This document shows, piece by piece, positions 1-8,048 of a stretch of 27,380 bases of DNA. The notes below the pieces were generated by a model. That model ran no database searches. It saw only the letters and a program-made list of their open reading frames with translations, and was not told the DNA's origin. This DNA comes from Chara braunii (Eukaryota; Streptophyta; Charophyceae; Charales; Characeae). The DNA lies in assembly GCA_003427395.1 (NCBI GenBank), contig BFEA01000744.1, positions 283,376-310,755 of the forward strand, written 5' to 3'. A program made the translations under genes and the position numbers. How positions within the stretch are numbered: the first letter of the stretch is position 1; each line of letters begins with the position of its first letter.

Positions 1-87
<87 letters not shown>
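1..87. repeat. (AG)n dinucleotide microsatellite
   Basis: About 43 uninterrupted AG units open the window; the true left end lies outside it. The tract then passes into unique-looking sequence through a short A-rich step. Confidence 0.97.
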
Positions 88-90
<3 letters not shown>

Positions 91-560
91 AGAAGCATAC
101 TGAATCGTGAAGACGGGCCAACTGTCTTTCGGACACGCTTCCCATGATCGACAATGCATAGCCTTGCATGCTGCGTTTTTCTTTGGTACGCGCACGCTTC
201 AACATAATGGGATTACACTTGCGCATGCATGGAACTGTCGAGTAACACGCACATTCCCCTATGCGTCTTGACCACTTGCGCTCCTGGAGGTCTCTCGTCA
301 GGGGGTCTATCTACGAACCAGTCTCGCAACAGCACCGAATTTTCCATAGAAGAAGAAGAAGAATGGTGATAAATAGAGGCCGACAACTGTCTTTCGCACA
401 TGCTTCAACAATGGCCGATGCAAACTGGCATGCTCTAAACTGAGAAGAAACGCGCACAGAAGAAGAAGAAGAATAGTGAAAATAGTGAAACAGTGGCCAT
501 AGACTGGTTCTCGTACAAGCATCAATAGATATGCATTACTTCTCCGCACGCACGTGATTG
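88..560. repeat. Diverged copies of a GAA-headed dispersed repeat module
   Basis: The same order of motifs recurs here at about 105-300, 346-440 and 459-560, and again near 905-1075 and, inverted, near 1357-1555. The order is a short GAA tract, AATAGTGA or AATGGTGATA, a GAGGCC/GTGGCC step, an ACTG(T)CTTTC-like step, CRCAYGCTTC and a GCATGC-rich stretch. The copies are only moderately similar, so this is an old family. No coding potential, terminal repeats or target duplications were seen. The family identity is unknown to me. Confidence 0.6.
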
Positions 561-696
561 ATCGTCGTTGCAACCTTCGAAGTTGAGAAAGAGTTGATTT
601 TTTTATTCCTCTTTTTTTTTGTTTTTTTCCTGTTTTTTAATCTCTTCGTTCCCCCCCCCCCCTATTTTCTGATCTCTTCGTTTTTTGTTTTTGAAT

Positions 697-927
697 GGAA
701 CGCACACAGAAAAAGAAAGCAACGTGCACAAGAAGAAGAAGAAGAAGAAGAAGAAAAAGAAGAAAGGAACACGCATAGAAGAAGAAGAAGAAGAAGAAGA
801 AGAAGAAGAAGAAAGGAACGTGCACAGAAGAAAAAGAAGAAGAAGAAAGGAACGCGCACAGAAGAAGAAGAAGAAGAAGAAAGGAACGCCCACAGTAGAA
901 GAAGAAGAAGAAGAAGAAGAAGAAGAG
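697..927. repeat. Compound minisatellite: 12-mer spacer alternating with expanded GAA tracts
   Basis: A 12-base motif, GGAACGYGCACA in its commonest form, occurs at 697, about 719 (degenerate), 766, 815, 849 and 883. Each copy is followed by a GAA tract of variable length, up to about 11 triplets. The opposite strand is a long TTC/polypyrimidine run. Apparent reading frames rich in Glu/Lys/Arg or Ser/Leu/Phe are low-complexity translations of this tract, not genes. Long purine/pyrimidine mirror tracts of this type can form triplex DNA (general knowledge). Confidence 0.9.
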
Positions 928-1075
928 TGATAGAACAGAGGCCGAACTGCTTTTCATACATGCTTCCAACGGACAAACATTACACTTACGCATGCACTGT
1001 ACTCAAAAAATGCGTCTCGGCCGGGTAGCGCACCTGGCACTCCTCGCGGGTCGTATCCTAAGATCCGCCTTACGT
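905..1075 (+). repeat. Left arm of imperfect long inverted repeat
   Basis: This stretch is similar to the reverse complement of about 1357-1555. The best core is CGCACCTGGCACTCCTC, identical in both arms, flanked by TCGGCC(A/G)GG on one side and C(T/C)GCCTTACG on the other. Outside the core the arms stay alignable with many substitutions and gaps. It is the same family as the GAA-headed modules at 105-560. The two arms enclose the 80-bp tandem duplication. Confidence 0.7.
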
Positions 1076-1130
1076 TTCCACCTCCCCTTCCAAGAAGAAG
1101 AAGAAGAAGAAGATGGTGCAATGTGTCGAT

Positions 1131-1290
1131 GCAATTAGTTAGTACTTGTAGTGGATAGTAATGCGATCCACGACAATCTTTTCCCCTCAATTTACATTAA
1201 AGAAAGTGAGGCAATTAGTTAGTACTTATAGTGGATAGTAATGCGATCCATGACAATCTTTTCCCCTCAATTTACATTAAAGAAAGTGAG
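1131..1290. repeat. Tandem duplication, 2 x 80 bp
   Basis: 1131-1210 and 1211-1290 are the same 80-bp sequence. They differ at only two positions (TTGTAG/TTATAG and CCACGA/CCATGA). Both begin GCAATTAGTTAGTAC and end AAGAAAGTGAG. The exact abutment and high identity indicate a recent tandem duplication. There is no coding content. Confidence 0.95.
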
Positions 1291-1356
1291 TGCACGATGG
1301 TGATGAAGGCTGTGGTGATGATGACGATGAAGACTGGTCGGAATGTTGGGTGATGC

Positions 1357-1555
1357 CGTAAGGCAGATTTGGGGAGAAGCCCCCCTGAGGAGTGCCAGGT
1401 GCGCAGCCTGGCCGAAACGCGTCTGGGGAATTTGCGCGTTTTCAACTGAGAACTGTACATGCGGAGAAGTACTGAAATATCTTGTTGATGCGTGTGCAAG
1501 AAGCAGTCTATGGCCACTGTTTTTCACTATTCTTCTTCTCCTTCTCCTTTCTAAA
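1357..1555 (-). repeat. Right arm of imperfect long inverted repeat
   Basis: Reverse-complement partner of 905-1075 (shared core GAGGAGTGCCAGGTGCG), ending in a TTC/TTCTCC tract that mirrors the GAA tract of the left arm. Either two copies of the dispersed family inserted in opposite orientation, or this is a foldback-like arrangement. No target duplication was seen. Confidence 0.65.
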
Positions 1556-1758
1556 ATTTAAATGCTCCATTCTATTGATGGGAATTGAGAGCATATCGGG
1601 AAGTCTATCTGGGCGATCATCTTTCCCTTGAACATTAGGGTTTGAGATCGCAACTCGTCACTCATCATCGTTATTTTTTTATAATGCAGGCCTCAACAAT
1701 GTGTGCTGTTGGAAACGCCCGTATGCAGACTGGCGGCTAAAACAGGAAAGGAAATATG
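1556..1758. other. Unrecognised non-coding stretch
   Basis: AT-rich sequence between the inverted repeat and the next tandem duplication. No convincing open frame, RNA or repeat signature was seen. Confidence 0.5.
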
Positions 1759-1887
1759 AAAATCATTTCGATTATTTCGATTTCTTCGTTTGCCCTGGAC
1801 CAATCAAAGACTCACCGGTTCGTTTGACGTGGCCCTAGGCAATGAATCAATCAATCAACCAATCAATCAACCAATCAATCAATCGAC

Positions 1888-1918
<31 letters not shown>

Positions 1919-2135
1919 ATTTCTGAATAGAAACACGTCCGTCCATTCATTTTAACATTTTGATTATTTGTTCGCCCTGGACCAGTCAAAGACTTACCGG
2001 CTTGTTGTTTCTAAGAAACATGTGGCCCTAGGCAATCAATCAATCAATCAACCAACCAATCAATCAATCAACCAATCAATCAACCATTTAATCCAATTTT
2101 GGAATAGAAACACGTCCATCCATCCATCCATCCAT
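1759..2135. repeat. Direct duplication (~200 bp unit) containing (CAAT)n tracts
   Basis: Two successive units, about 1759-1949 and 1960-2120, share the same order: GATTATTT, GCCCTGGACCA, TCAAAGACT, ACCGG, GTGGCCCTAGGCAAT, an (ATCA)n/(CCAATCAAT)n tract, then GAATAGAAACACGTCC followed by a CATC/CATT run. The units have diverged by substitution and tetranucleotide slippage. Short open frames here are repeat translation (Asn-Gln-Ser-Ile runs). Confidence 0.85.
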
Positions 2136-2467
2136 CGATCCAATGGTCAATCAATTTCAAATCGGATTGATTGAGGCATGTTTTCGAGTCCTCCTTCGGG
2201 ATATGCTTCGGGACAATTGGAACGATGATGGTACAGACAATATTTTTTTGCGACGTCAACGTATCATAGGCATGGCACCTGCACATTTAAGGATCGTTGA
2301 CGTCGAATTAATTGCAGGGGGAAGGTGAACCACAAATTGTTGGGAAATGTTGATGTCATCTAATAATAGATCAGCTTTGGTAAAAAAAAATGCCGAAGGA
2401 GCACGGCGACAGATGGAAAGAAAATGACATCCAATTCTTTTTTTGTGACGTCAACGAAATTGTAGAG
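2136..2467. other. Unrecognised non-coding stretch
   Basis: Nothing recognisable. It includes two short TGACGTCAAC-type steps (near 2255 and 2446) and an A8 run; no convincing gene. Confidence 0.4.
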
Positions 2468-2475
2468 GTTTATAT

Positions 2476-2562
2476 CTGTGTAGCACACCGAACATGTTCG
2501 GAGCTTTTCCGAACGTTCGAACATGTTCAGGTGTTTGGCCGAGCGCCACCCGAACGCATTAA

Positions 2563-2593
<31 letters not shown>

Positions 2594-2833
2594 ATCGTTT
2601 TTGTTTTTTGATTTTTAACTCGATTTTGGTTACGAATTTGACCATACCTCCAAGGCAAAAGTAGTTTGTATTATTATTTTACATTACATATATTTTTTTC
2701 AGATTTTTTGGAGAACTTTTTTTTTTTTTTTAATAATATTTTTATGTTCGCGTTCAGAGAGTTTCGGCGCTCGTTTGCGTTTGGTCCCAAACGTTCGGGT
2801 TTGGTCACCAAATCCGGACACGATGCTACACAG
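2476..2833. mobile_element. hAT-like MITE (358 bp, 8-bp target duplication)
   Basis: The element begins CTGTGTAGCA at 2476 and ends TGCTACACAG at 2833, a perfect 10-bp terminal inverted repeat. It is flanked by identical 8-bp direct repeats GTTTATAT at 2468-2475 and 2834-2841. Short TIR plus 8-bp target duplication is the signature of the hAT superfamily. The interior is non-coding and carries an (AAAT)n tract at about 2558-2595. The subterminal regions are dense in CCGAAC/GTTCGG half-sites, for example the 14-bp palindrome CCGAACATGTTCGG near 2489 and CAAACGTTCGGG near 2799. That resembles the subterminal transposase-binding repeats of hAT elements. It encodes no transposase, so it would be non-autonomous. 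Confidence 0.8.
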
Positions 2834-2841
2834 GTTTATAT

Positions 2842-3552
2842 GAAGTTATTTATTTATTGTTATTTTTTAATTTTTAGACATCGATGTGGGAATCGTTGAT
2901 AGGATCACTCATGAACAGAACTTCTTTTTGCTGTAAGAAGAAAACAAAATCATAAGTGGTGATCGTCTGTTTGAGCAAGATCATACATAGGAGGGGACAC
3001 ATACAGGGCCTCGTTGCACCACTTGCCAAAAGCCAGCATTTTGAATGCATGGGGACCTGTTGTCGTCCTGATGCATTCACAATGCAGTGAGGCTCATAGT
3101 CACACACATGTGAGGCCCTCGCAGAGGTGTTGGTAATGAGATACCACTCACAATGCATATGATTGATTCTTTTGAAAAAAAGAAAAAAGAAAAAAAAAAG
3201 AAGGAAAAAGAAGGGAAAAAAAAAGAAAAAAAGTTATCTGTATGGCTGAGCAAACCATGCACAAAAGTTGATGTAACGACGGGGGGCGTAGTCCCATGAG
3301 CAAAGAGCATTGGATTAAGTACTTGAATCTGGATTTGTTTTATGCAGAGCTGCAGAAAAGCAGATCAATCCCCATTTTCTGCACCTTTCCACAAACACGT
3401 CCACATTCAGCCCTCAAGTCCAATCCTCTTTGCTAGCGGGACTGTGCCCCTGGCGTCGGCCTCTGAGCAAATGTCTGAAAGGACCTCGATATATCGGCAT
3501 TATGTATGCAAATGCCCAAAGCCGTTTTGCCGTCAAGTCCTTGGAACTGCCT
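2842..3552. other. Unrecognised stretch with A/G-rich tract
   Basis: No recognisable gene. A purine tract (mostly A with isolated G) runs at about 3173-3232. A 76-codon open frame at 3342-3572 has no recognisable domain and runs into the adjacent MITE, so I do not call it. Confidence 0.4.
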
Positions 3553-3555
3553 TTA

Positions 3556-3676
3556 GCGCATACTCGCACTAGGACTTTTTCCTCAACTCTATGGACGTAA
3601 TTGTGGTTAGGTTTGCGCAGGTCTGGCCGTAAATGCGGTAAGATACATTTGAGATAGAGCTAGTGTGAGTATGCCC
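3556..3676. mobile_element. 121-bp MITE, copy 1 (3-bp TTA target duplication)
   Basis: Terminal inverted repeats GCGCATACTCGCACTAG (left) and, reading inward from the right, GGGCATACTCACACTAG. They are flanked by TTA at 3553-3555 and TTA at 3677-3679. The inside contains GACGTAATTGTGG and GATACATTTGAGATAG, which also occur in the relative at 13711-13824. Three-bp TWA duplications and short size fit PIF/Harbinger (Tourist-like) MITEs. The superfamily assignment is an inference because no transposase is visible. Confidence 0.75.
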
Positions 3677-3695
3677 TTAGTCCCAAAAATCATTA

Positions 3696-3843
3696 AAAAA
3701 CGTCCGTAAGGACTCTCTATAGTTTCGTTACTTCGTAAAATATCCAGGCGATGTTTAAAAATAAAAATAAAAAACGTCCATAAGGACTCTCTATGGTTTC
3801 GTTACTTCGCAAAATATCAAGGCGTTGTTAAAAAAAGTGTAAT
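3696..3843. repeat. Tandem duplication, 74-bp period
   Basis: Two copies of a unit starting near AAAAACGTCC(G/A)TAAGGAC and continuing TCTCTAT(A/G)GTTTCGTTACTTCG, offset by 74 bp. There are several substitutions and one AT-rich indel region at the junction. GTCC(G/A)TAAGGAC is itself nearly palindromic. Confidence 0.88.
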
Positions 3844-3915
3844 GAGCCCAGTCAGGAGGAAACTTTTTCAAGTGTCAAAATACAAGATAACTCAGTGCTA
3901 ATAAATGTCTCCAAT

Positions 3916-4049
3916 AATCGTGAAATGTGATATGTAATACAGTGTCTCGTAACCATAAGATGAAGTAGGAGGTAAGGAGAACAATCGTGAAATGTGATAT
4001 GTAATACAATGTCTCGTAACCATAAGATGAAGTAGGAGGTAAGGAGAAT
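3916..4049. repeat. Tandem duplication, 2 x 67 bp
   Basis: 3916-3982 and 3983-4049 repeat the same 67-bp unit beginning AATCGTGAAATGTGATATG. The only difference seen is ACAGTGTC versus ACAATGTC, plus a junction base. It is very recent by sequence identity. Confidence 0.93.
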
Positions 4050-4084
4050 AGACTTAGAGGGTGGAAGAAAAAATGTCCATCAAT

Positions 4085-4395
4085 GTCCACGTAGATAGCA
4101 CTCCCTCAATCCCCGCTTCTACATCTCCTCACTTTCACGTCAGCAAACAGTGCCCCAGAAACGAGCCTGACGAGATCTGATCACAACACAGTGCCACGTA
4201 GGCACGGATCTCCCACGAAGACGTCTCTGCAGTGTGCAATGTCGATAGCATCACAGGTAAGTTCCCTCTCTCTCACTCAATCGATTCCACAGATCCTGAT
4301 TACCCTCCTTGTCGCATCCCAATCTGTGTCGTAGACAGTGTGGCATGCGCCACGTCAGCAATGCCAAAGACAACATGGCAAGTGCCACGTCAGCA
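4085..4395. promoter_or_regulatory. Cluster of ACGT-core boxes (possible bZIP-type promoter or LTR sequence)
   Basis: ACGT cores recur as CCACGTAG (about 4087), TTCACGTCAGC (4134), GTGCCACGTAGGCAC (4191-4205, an inverted repeat), GCCACGTCAGCA (4349-4360) and TGCCACGTCAGCA (4383-4395). TGACGTGGC is a known binding form for plant bZIP factors. No gene start is recognised downstream. AATAAATA near 4592 could belong to an LTR-like unit. The motif copies are observed; the regulatory role is inference. Confidence 0.35.
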
Positions 4396-4472
4396 TCCAA
4401 GAAGACAGCTGGCGCCAAAAGCAGAGAGGCGCCAGCACGCAAAGCAGCAGTCTCGCGTCGTCGTCGCACAAT

Positions 4473-4549
4473 GCCAGCGTAGAGCCAGCGTCTTGCCAGC
4501 GTCCAGCCAGCGTCAAGCCAGCGTCGTGCCAGCATCGTGCCAGCGTCAA
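4473..4549. repeat. 11-bp minisatellite, seven copies
   Basis: GCCAGCGT or GCCAGCAT starts at 4473, 4484, 4495, 4506, 4517, 4528 and 4539, an exact 11-bp period (NNGCCAGCGTC). Because 11 is not a multiple of three, all three frames cycle through the same Ala/Ser/Gln/Arg-rich peptides. The apparent frames of about 100 codons on both strands are therefore artefacts. Confidence 0.95.
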
Positions 4550-4570
4550 GCAGCAAGGCAACACTGAATG

Positions 4571-4998
4571 TTGACTCCCAGGGTCTGGGTCAATAAATAG
4601 TGTTGACGCCTTTGACCAGCCTCTGGTCTCTCACGCACGGAGGCTCAAATTGACTCACAACCGACGGCTTGGATCTCGTACAGTTGCAGACTTCCACTTG
4701 GACCGAATGCTGCCTGGATACCTGCGTACAACCAAGTGTGTGTGTCTGATCGATGGCCTGGACTGGGTCTGTGAAGACTTTCTCTTACAGTTGACTTTGG
4801 TCATTTGGACCTAAACGAATTTCCAGTATACCCTGGTAGCTACTCTCCCAGGGCCAGGGGAACGGTCGCGAGTGTCACCAAACGGCCACATGGGCATGCT
4901 GGAATGTTGCACACCTCACTGACAGGGGCCTGCAGGGAAATGTTCAGAGGCCCCAAGGGCACGACGGGTTAAGTCGCTGTCCGAGGGGCACGCCACAA
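4571..4998. other. Unrecognised flank of the LINE, LTR-like at its left
   Basis: No gene recognised. It contains TCAATAAATAG near 4591 and an inverted pair CCCTGG...CCCAGGG near 4830-4857, so it could be a fragment of an LTR or other retroelement. It ends at the LINE poly(A) junction. No target duplication of this flank was found at the far end of the LINE. Confidence 0.3.
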
Positions 4999-5657
4999 TT
5001 TTTTTTTTTTTTTTTCTAAACAAGAAATCACTTTATTAAACCAAAGATGAGGTCGGGAATCCCTCAACAAACAACCCGGAATAGAGGAAATTATGGGACC
5101 ATTACCCAACTTAGGTTCAGGCATTGGGAGAGATTGCCAAATCCAAACCGCTGTCCTGTTATCTCCCGAACCCCGGACGAATAAAAAGCCCGCCAACATG
5201 GCCAAGAAAGCCTCACAATGCCCAAATCCAAAAGTCGTATCAACCAAAAAATCAGAAAAATTATCAATGCCATCATGGCCTACAAATCCAAACAAACCCA
5301 ATAGTATCCAGCATTCCTACAACCGGAGCCAGACCCAGCTACAACCTATATACCAACATCTACCCTATGTTAACCCCAATTGACCCAACAAACCGACATG
5401 CCATGTCTAGACATGTCCTAAATCCAACCTCAACTACTACATTCCAGATTATGTTCCCCTAACACGGGAAAAGGGACAGAGTAGGTCCCTACCACTAGTT
5501 CTCACTCCCTCCACGTCATCCCTCTGCTTGTCTCCTGAGACCAAAACCAACAACCGAGTGAGCTGGTTGTTCCAATCATACTATCATTCCAGAATCTAAG
5601 AACCATGAATCCAACAGGGGGAGGAAAATGAAAGGGGGGGTATCTGTTGTGGCTGGC
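4999..5657 (-). other. LINE 3'UTR with polyadenylation signal and poly(A) tail
   Basis: On the minus strand the sequence after the ORF2 stop runs about 640 nt without a recognisable domain. It then shows AATAAA (plus-strand TTTATT, 5032-5037) followed 16 nt later by a 17-base A run (plus-strand T at 4999-5015). This marks the 3' end of the inserted retrotranscript. Open frames seen here on either strand look incidental. Confidence 0.88.
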
Positions 5658-7739
5658 TCAGTCTTGAAACAGCCAGGAGTCTAAACACAGTTGGTTGTCT
5701 TCTTTTACCCTGCAAATTTTGCCATTTATGGCCCAGGTCTTTTTGAAGCAGCTAATCCTTGCATGGGAGTTCTGTACAGATGTTACCTTCCGTCTCCAGT
5801 CCGCCTGAATAGCACGTCTGAGGTGGAGCTTGAAGGACAGACGAATTTGTTTGTTGGACCAGTCCTTGTTTTCAAAGATCCGGTCATTCCTGCCCTGCCA
5901 AATTACAGCGAAACACAATGCTCGAGCAGACTGGGCCACATAGCCCCAGCCTTTGGAGATTGGAATGTTTAGGGAGGCCACCCAGAAGAGACCATTCTTT
6001 AGTCCATGGAAAAAGAACTGGTGGAGATGTGATCCCACCGACTTATCCATCATTTCCATATCCGGGCTGAAGCAGGGCAATCCCACCATAAGTGTACTGT
6101 GGACCCGAAAGCCCATTGGCACCGTATGCAGGCGAGGTTTATCTCCATTCTTCTTTCTGCTAACCACACCGCTGATGGGGTTGAGACGAGTGATACCAAC
6201 CAGAGTAACGAAGCATGCCTTTGATTTGCAATTAATTTTAGTTGTTTTCGGCATACGGACAATGCCATTGATCTCTTCCGAATCAATGTGTAGGAGTTGC
6301 GTCCATCTTTCGCGAGCCACTACTTGTGGCAGTTTCAGAGGGCGGTTCACGACATATCCAATTTCAATTGAGTAATCCGCAGGAGTAGCATTGGTCCCCC
6401 TGGACCCTTTTACTGTCCATTCCCACTGAGCCGGATCCAGTTTCAGCTGAAGGATGGGAATACCCCTAGCTATGGTTTGGCAGAAGATTGAGTCATTTGA
6501 TCTGGTCGTTTCAAAGACCCGTATCTGTTGCATGACTGACCCCACAGGAGGGGGAGAGTTTTCTTCGTCTAACATCAACAACCTTCCTTCCTGAATATCC
6601 CAACATTCAAATCTTTTGATCCCTTTGTTGTTAATGAGCAACTTCCAGGCTTGTTCGGGGTCTGACGGGGCAATGGTGAACCATCTACACTACCCGGAGG
6701 GTCCACCCCTTGGGGGAAAATTAATTGTTTCCACTGCTCAGGGATAGCTTCAATAATAGCGCGTTTCCTGCCTTCCTGATGCCATGTTCGGCCAAGTTGG
6801 AGGCGTACCTCCTCGTCAGTTTTCCAATTACCCAAGATTGGATTCCATAGGTCCTGGATCCTGAGAATTCCCCTTTCAATCCAGGTGCGGCCAAAACTTG
6901 CTGGGGAAGACTATGCCTTGAACCATTCCCTAGCAGGGTCCTTAATTCTTGGATTTTCGAATATAGCTTGCATCATTACTTTGGCCTTCGTGTGAGGTTT
7001 TTTCCATACGTTTGGTCTGATTTTTTTCCAAGCTTTTGAATAATCGCTGACCAAAACGGAGACCTGATCTGTCTGCGCTGATATGAATATAGCAACAAAC
7101 ACGTCCACACATCTTTCGGCCTGGATAGGTGCCATTCATTAGCCAAGATTCTTTCAGCCAGATATACCTAATGGGGAGGGGGAATAAGAAGGACAGCCCG
7201 AATAATCTAGAGCACTAACATTGCACGGTTCTGCCTCAGCGGGTACAAAATTCCCAGGCCACCTTCAATGCGAGGGAGGCATAGCATTTCCCACGCAACC
7301 TTTGAAATAAATGCGTCCCCTTCTTCAAAAAAGGGCTTCCAAATAAACTTAGCGGCCCTGCGTCTAGATAGGCTACATACTCGAGGTCCCAGACCTCGCA
7401 CTCTCGCACTCTCCCTACGTACCACAATAAGTGCAATAGGGCGCCATTGACAACCATGGCCCTTCCGTAGATTGATAGGTGGGGGGCTTTGCCCCAAGAT
7501 ACTGACCTTTGCATGATCTTTTGCAGTAAAATCCCGTCCTGGGCTTCCATGCAACTCGATAAGGCTATCTGCACTCCCAAAAAGCGTTCTGACTCATCTA
7601 CCCCAACACGCTTGATACCCCATTCCACAACTAGCGAGTATTGAGTTGGCAGAAAGAAAACTGATTTGTGCCAATTAATAACAACTTCAGACAAAGCAGC
7701 ATACTTGTCCATACAGCGTTTCACGACACCTAATGAATG

Positions 7740-7758
7740 GGTAGTGTTGTGCACTACC
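7740..7758. repeat. Small palindrome over the RT catalytic box
   Basis: GGTAGTG (7740-7746), loop TTGTG, CACTACC (7752-7758): a perfect 7-bp stem. It lies exactly where the minus-strand reverse transcriptase should encode F-A-D-D; the frame reads F-A-V-V-H-N instead. Confidence 0.8.
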
Positions 7759-7859
7759 GCAAACAAGTCAACAGCCAAGGCTTTCACTTTGTATGGGGTT
7801 GGACCTGCCTGTAGACCTACGAATTGTACCTGTGCACGGACGTTGTTGAGGTCAACAGG

Positions 7860-8048
7860 TCGTATGTCCTCACTACTCTAGATTGGATGGGCTTCGGGCA
7901 AAACTTTTGCGCCTGGGTCTCGGCCTTATACACTCTATCCACTGCTGCAGTCATGATTAATGGTTGTAGATAGAGTGTATAAGGCCGAGACCCAGGCGCA
8001 AAAGTTTTGCCCGAAGCCCATCCAATCTAGAGTAGTGAGGACATACGA
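7860..8048. repeat. Perfect inverted repeat: 80-bp arms, 29-nt loop
   Basis: 7860-7939 is the exact reverse complement of 7969-8048 over all 80 bp by my base-by-base reading. The 29-nt spacer is at 7940-7968. The right arm is the normal LINE ORF2 sequence (minus-strand translation NRSYVLTTLDWMGFGQNFC...). The left arm is an inverted copy of it that interrupts the reverse transcriptase after motif A. A transcript in either direction would form an 80-bp perfect hairpin. Confidence 0.95.

Noticed and set aside
558-1028. Open frames of 80-156 codons on both strands (Glu/Lys/Arg- or Ser/Phe/Leu-rich)
   Set aside because: They are translations of GAA/TTC tracts, with equal-length frames on both strands and no complex peptide sequence.
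2910-2926. 17-bp match CATGAACAGAACTTCTT shared with the gypsy tail at 23581-23597
   Set aside because: There is no similarity on either side; the match is too short to claim a gypsy fragment.
4232-4574. Open frames of 69-111 codons on both strands
   Set aside because: The 11-bp minisatellite generates the same Ala/Ser/Gln/Arg peptide in every frame.
5093-5462. Plus-strand frames in the LINE 3'UTR
   Set aside because: They are antisense to the LINE transcript, have no domain and are explained by UTR composition.
5953-6375. 140-codon plus-strand frame
   Set aside because: It is the complement of the LINE ORF2 zf-RVT region; the minus-strand reading has the recognisable motifs.
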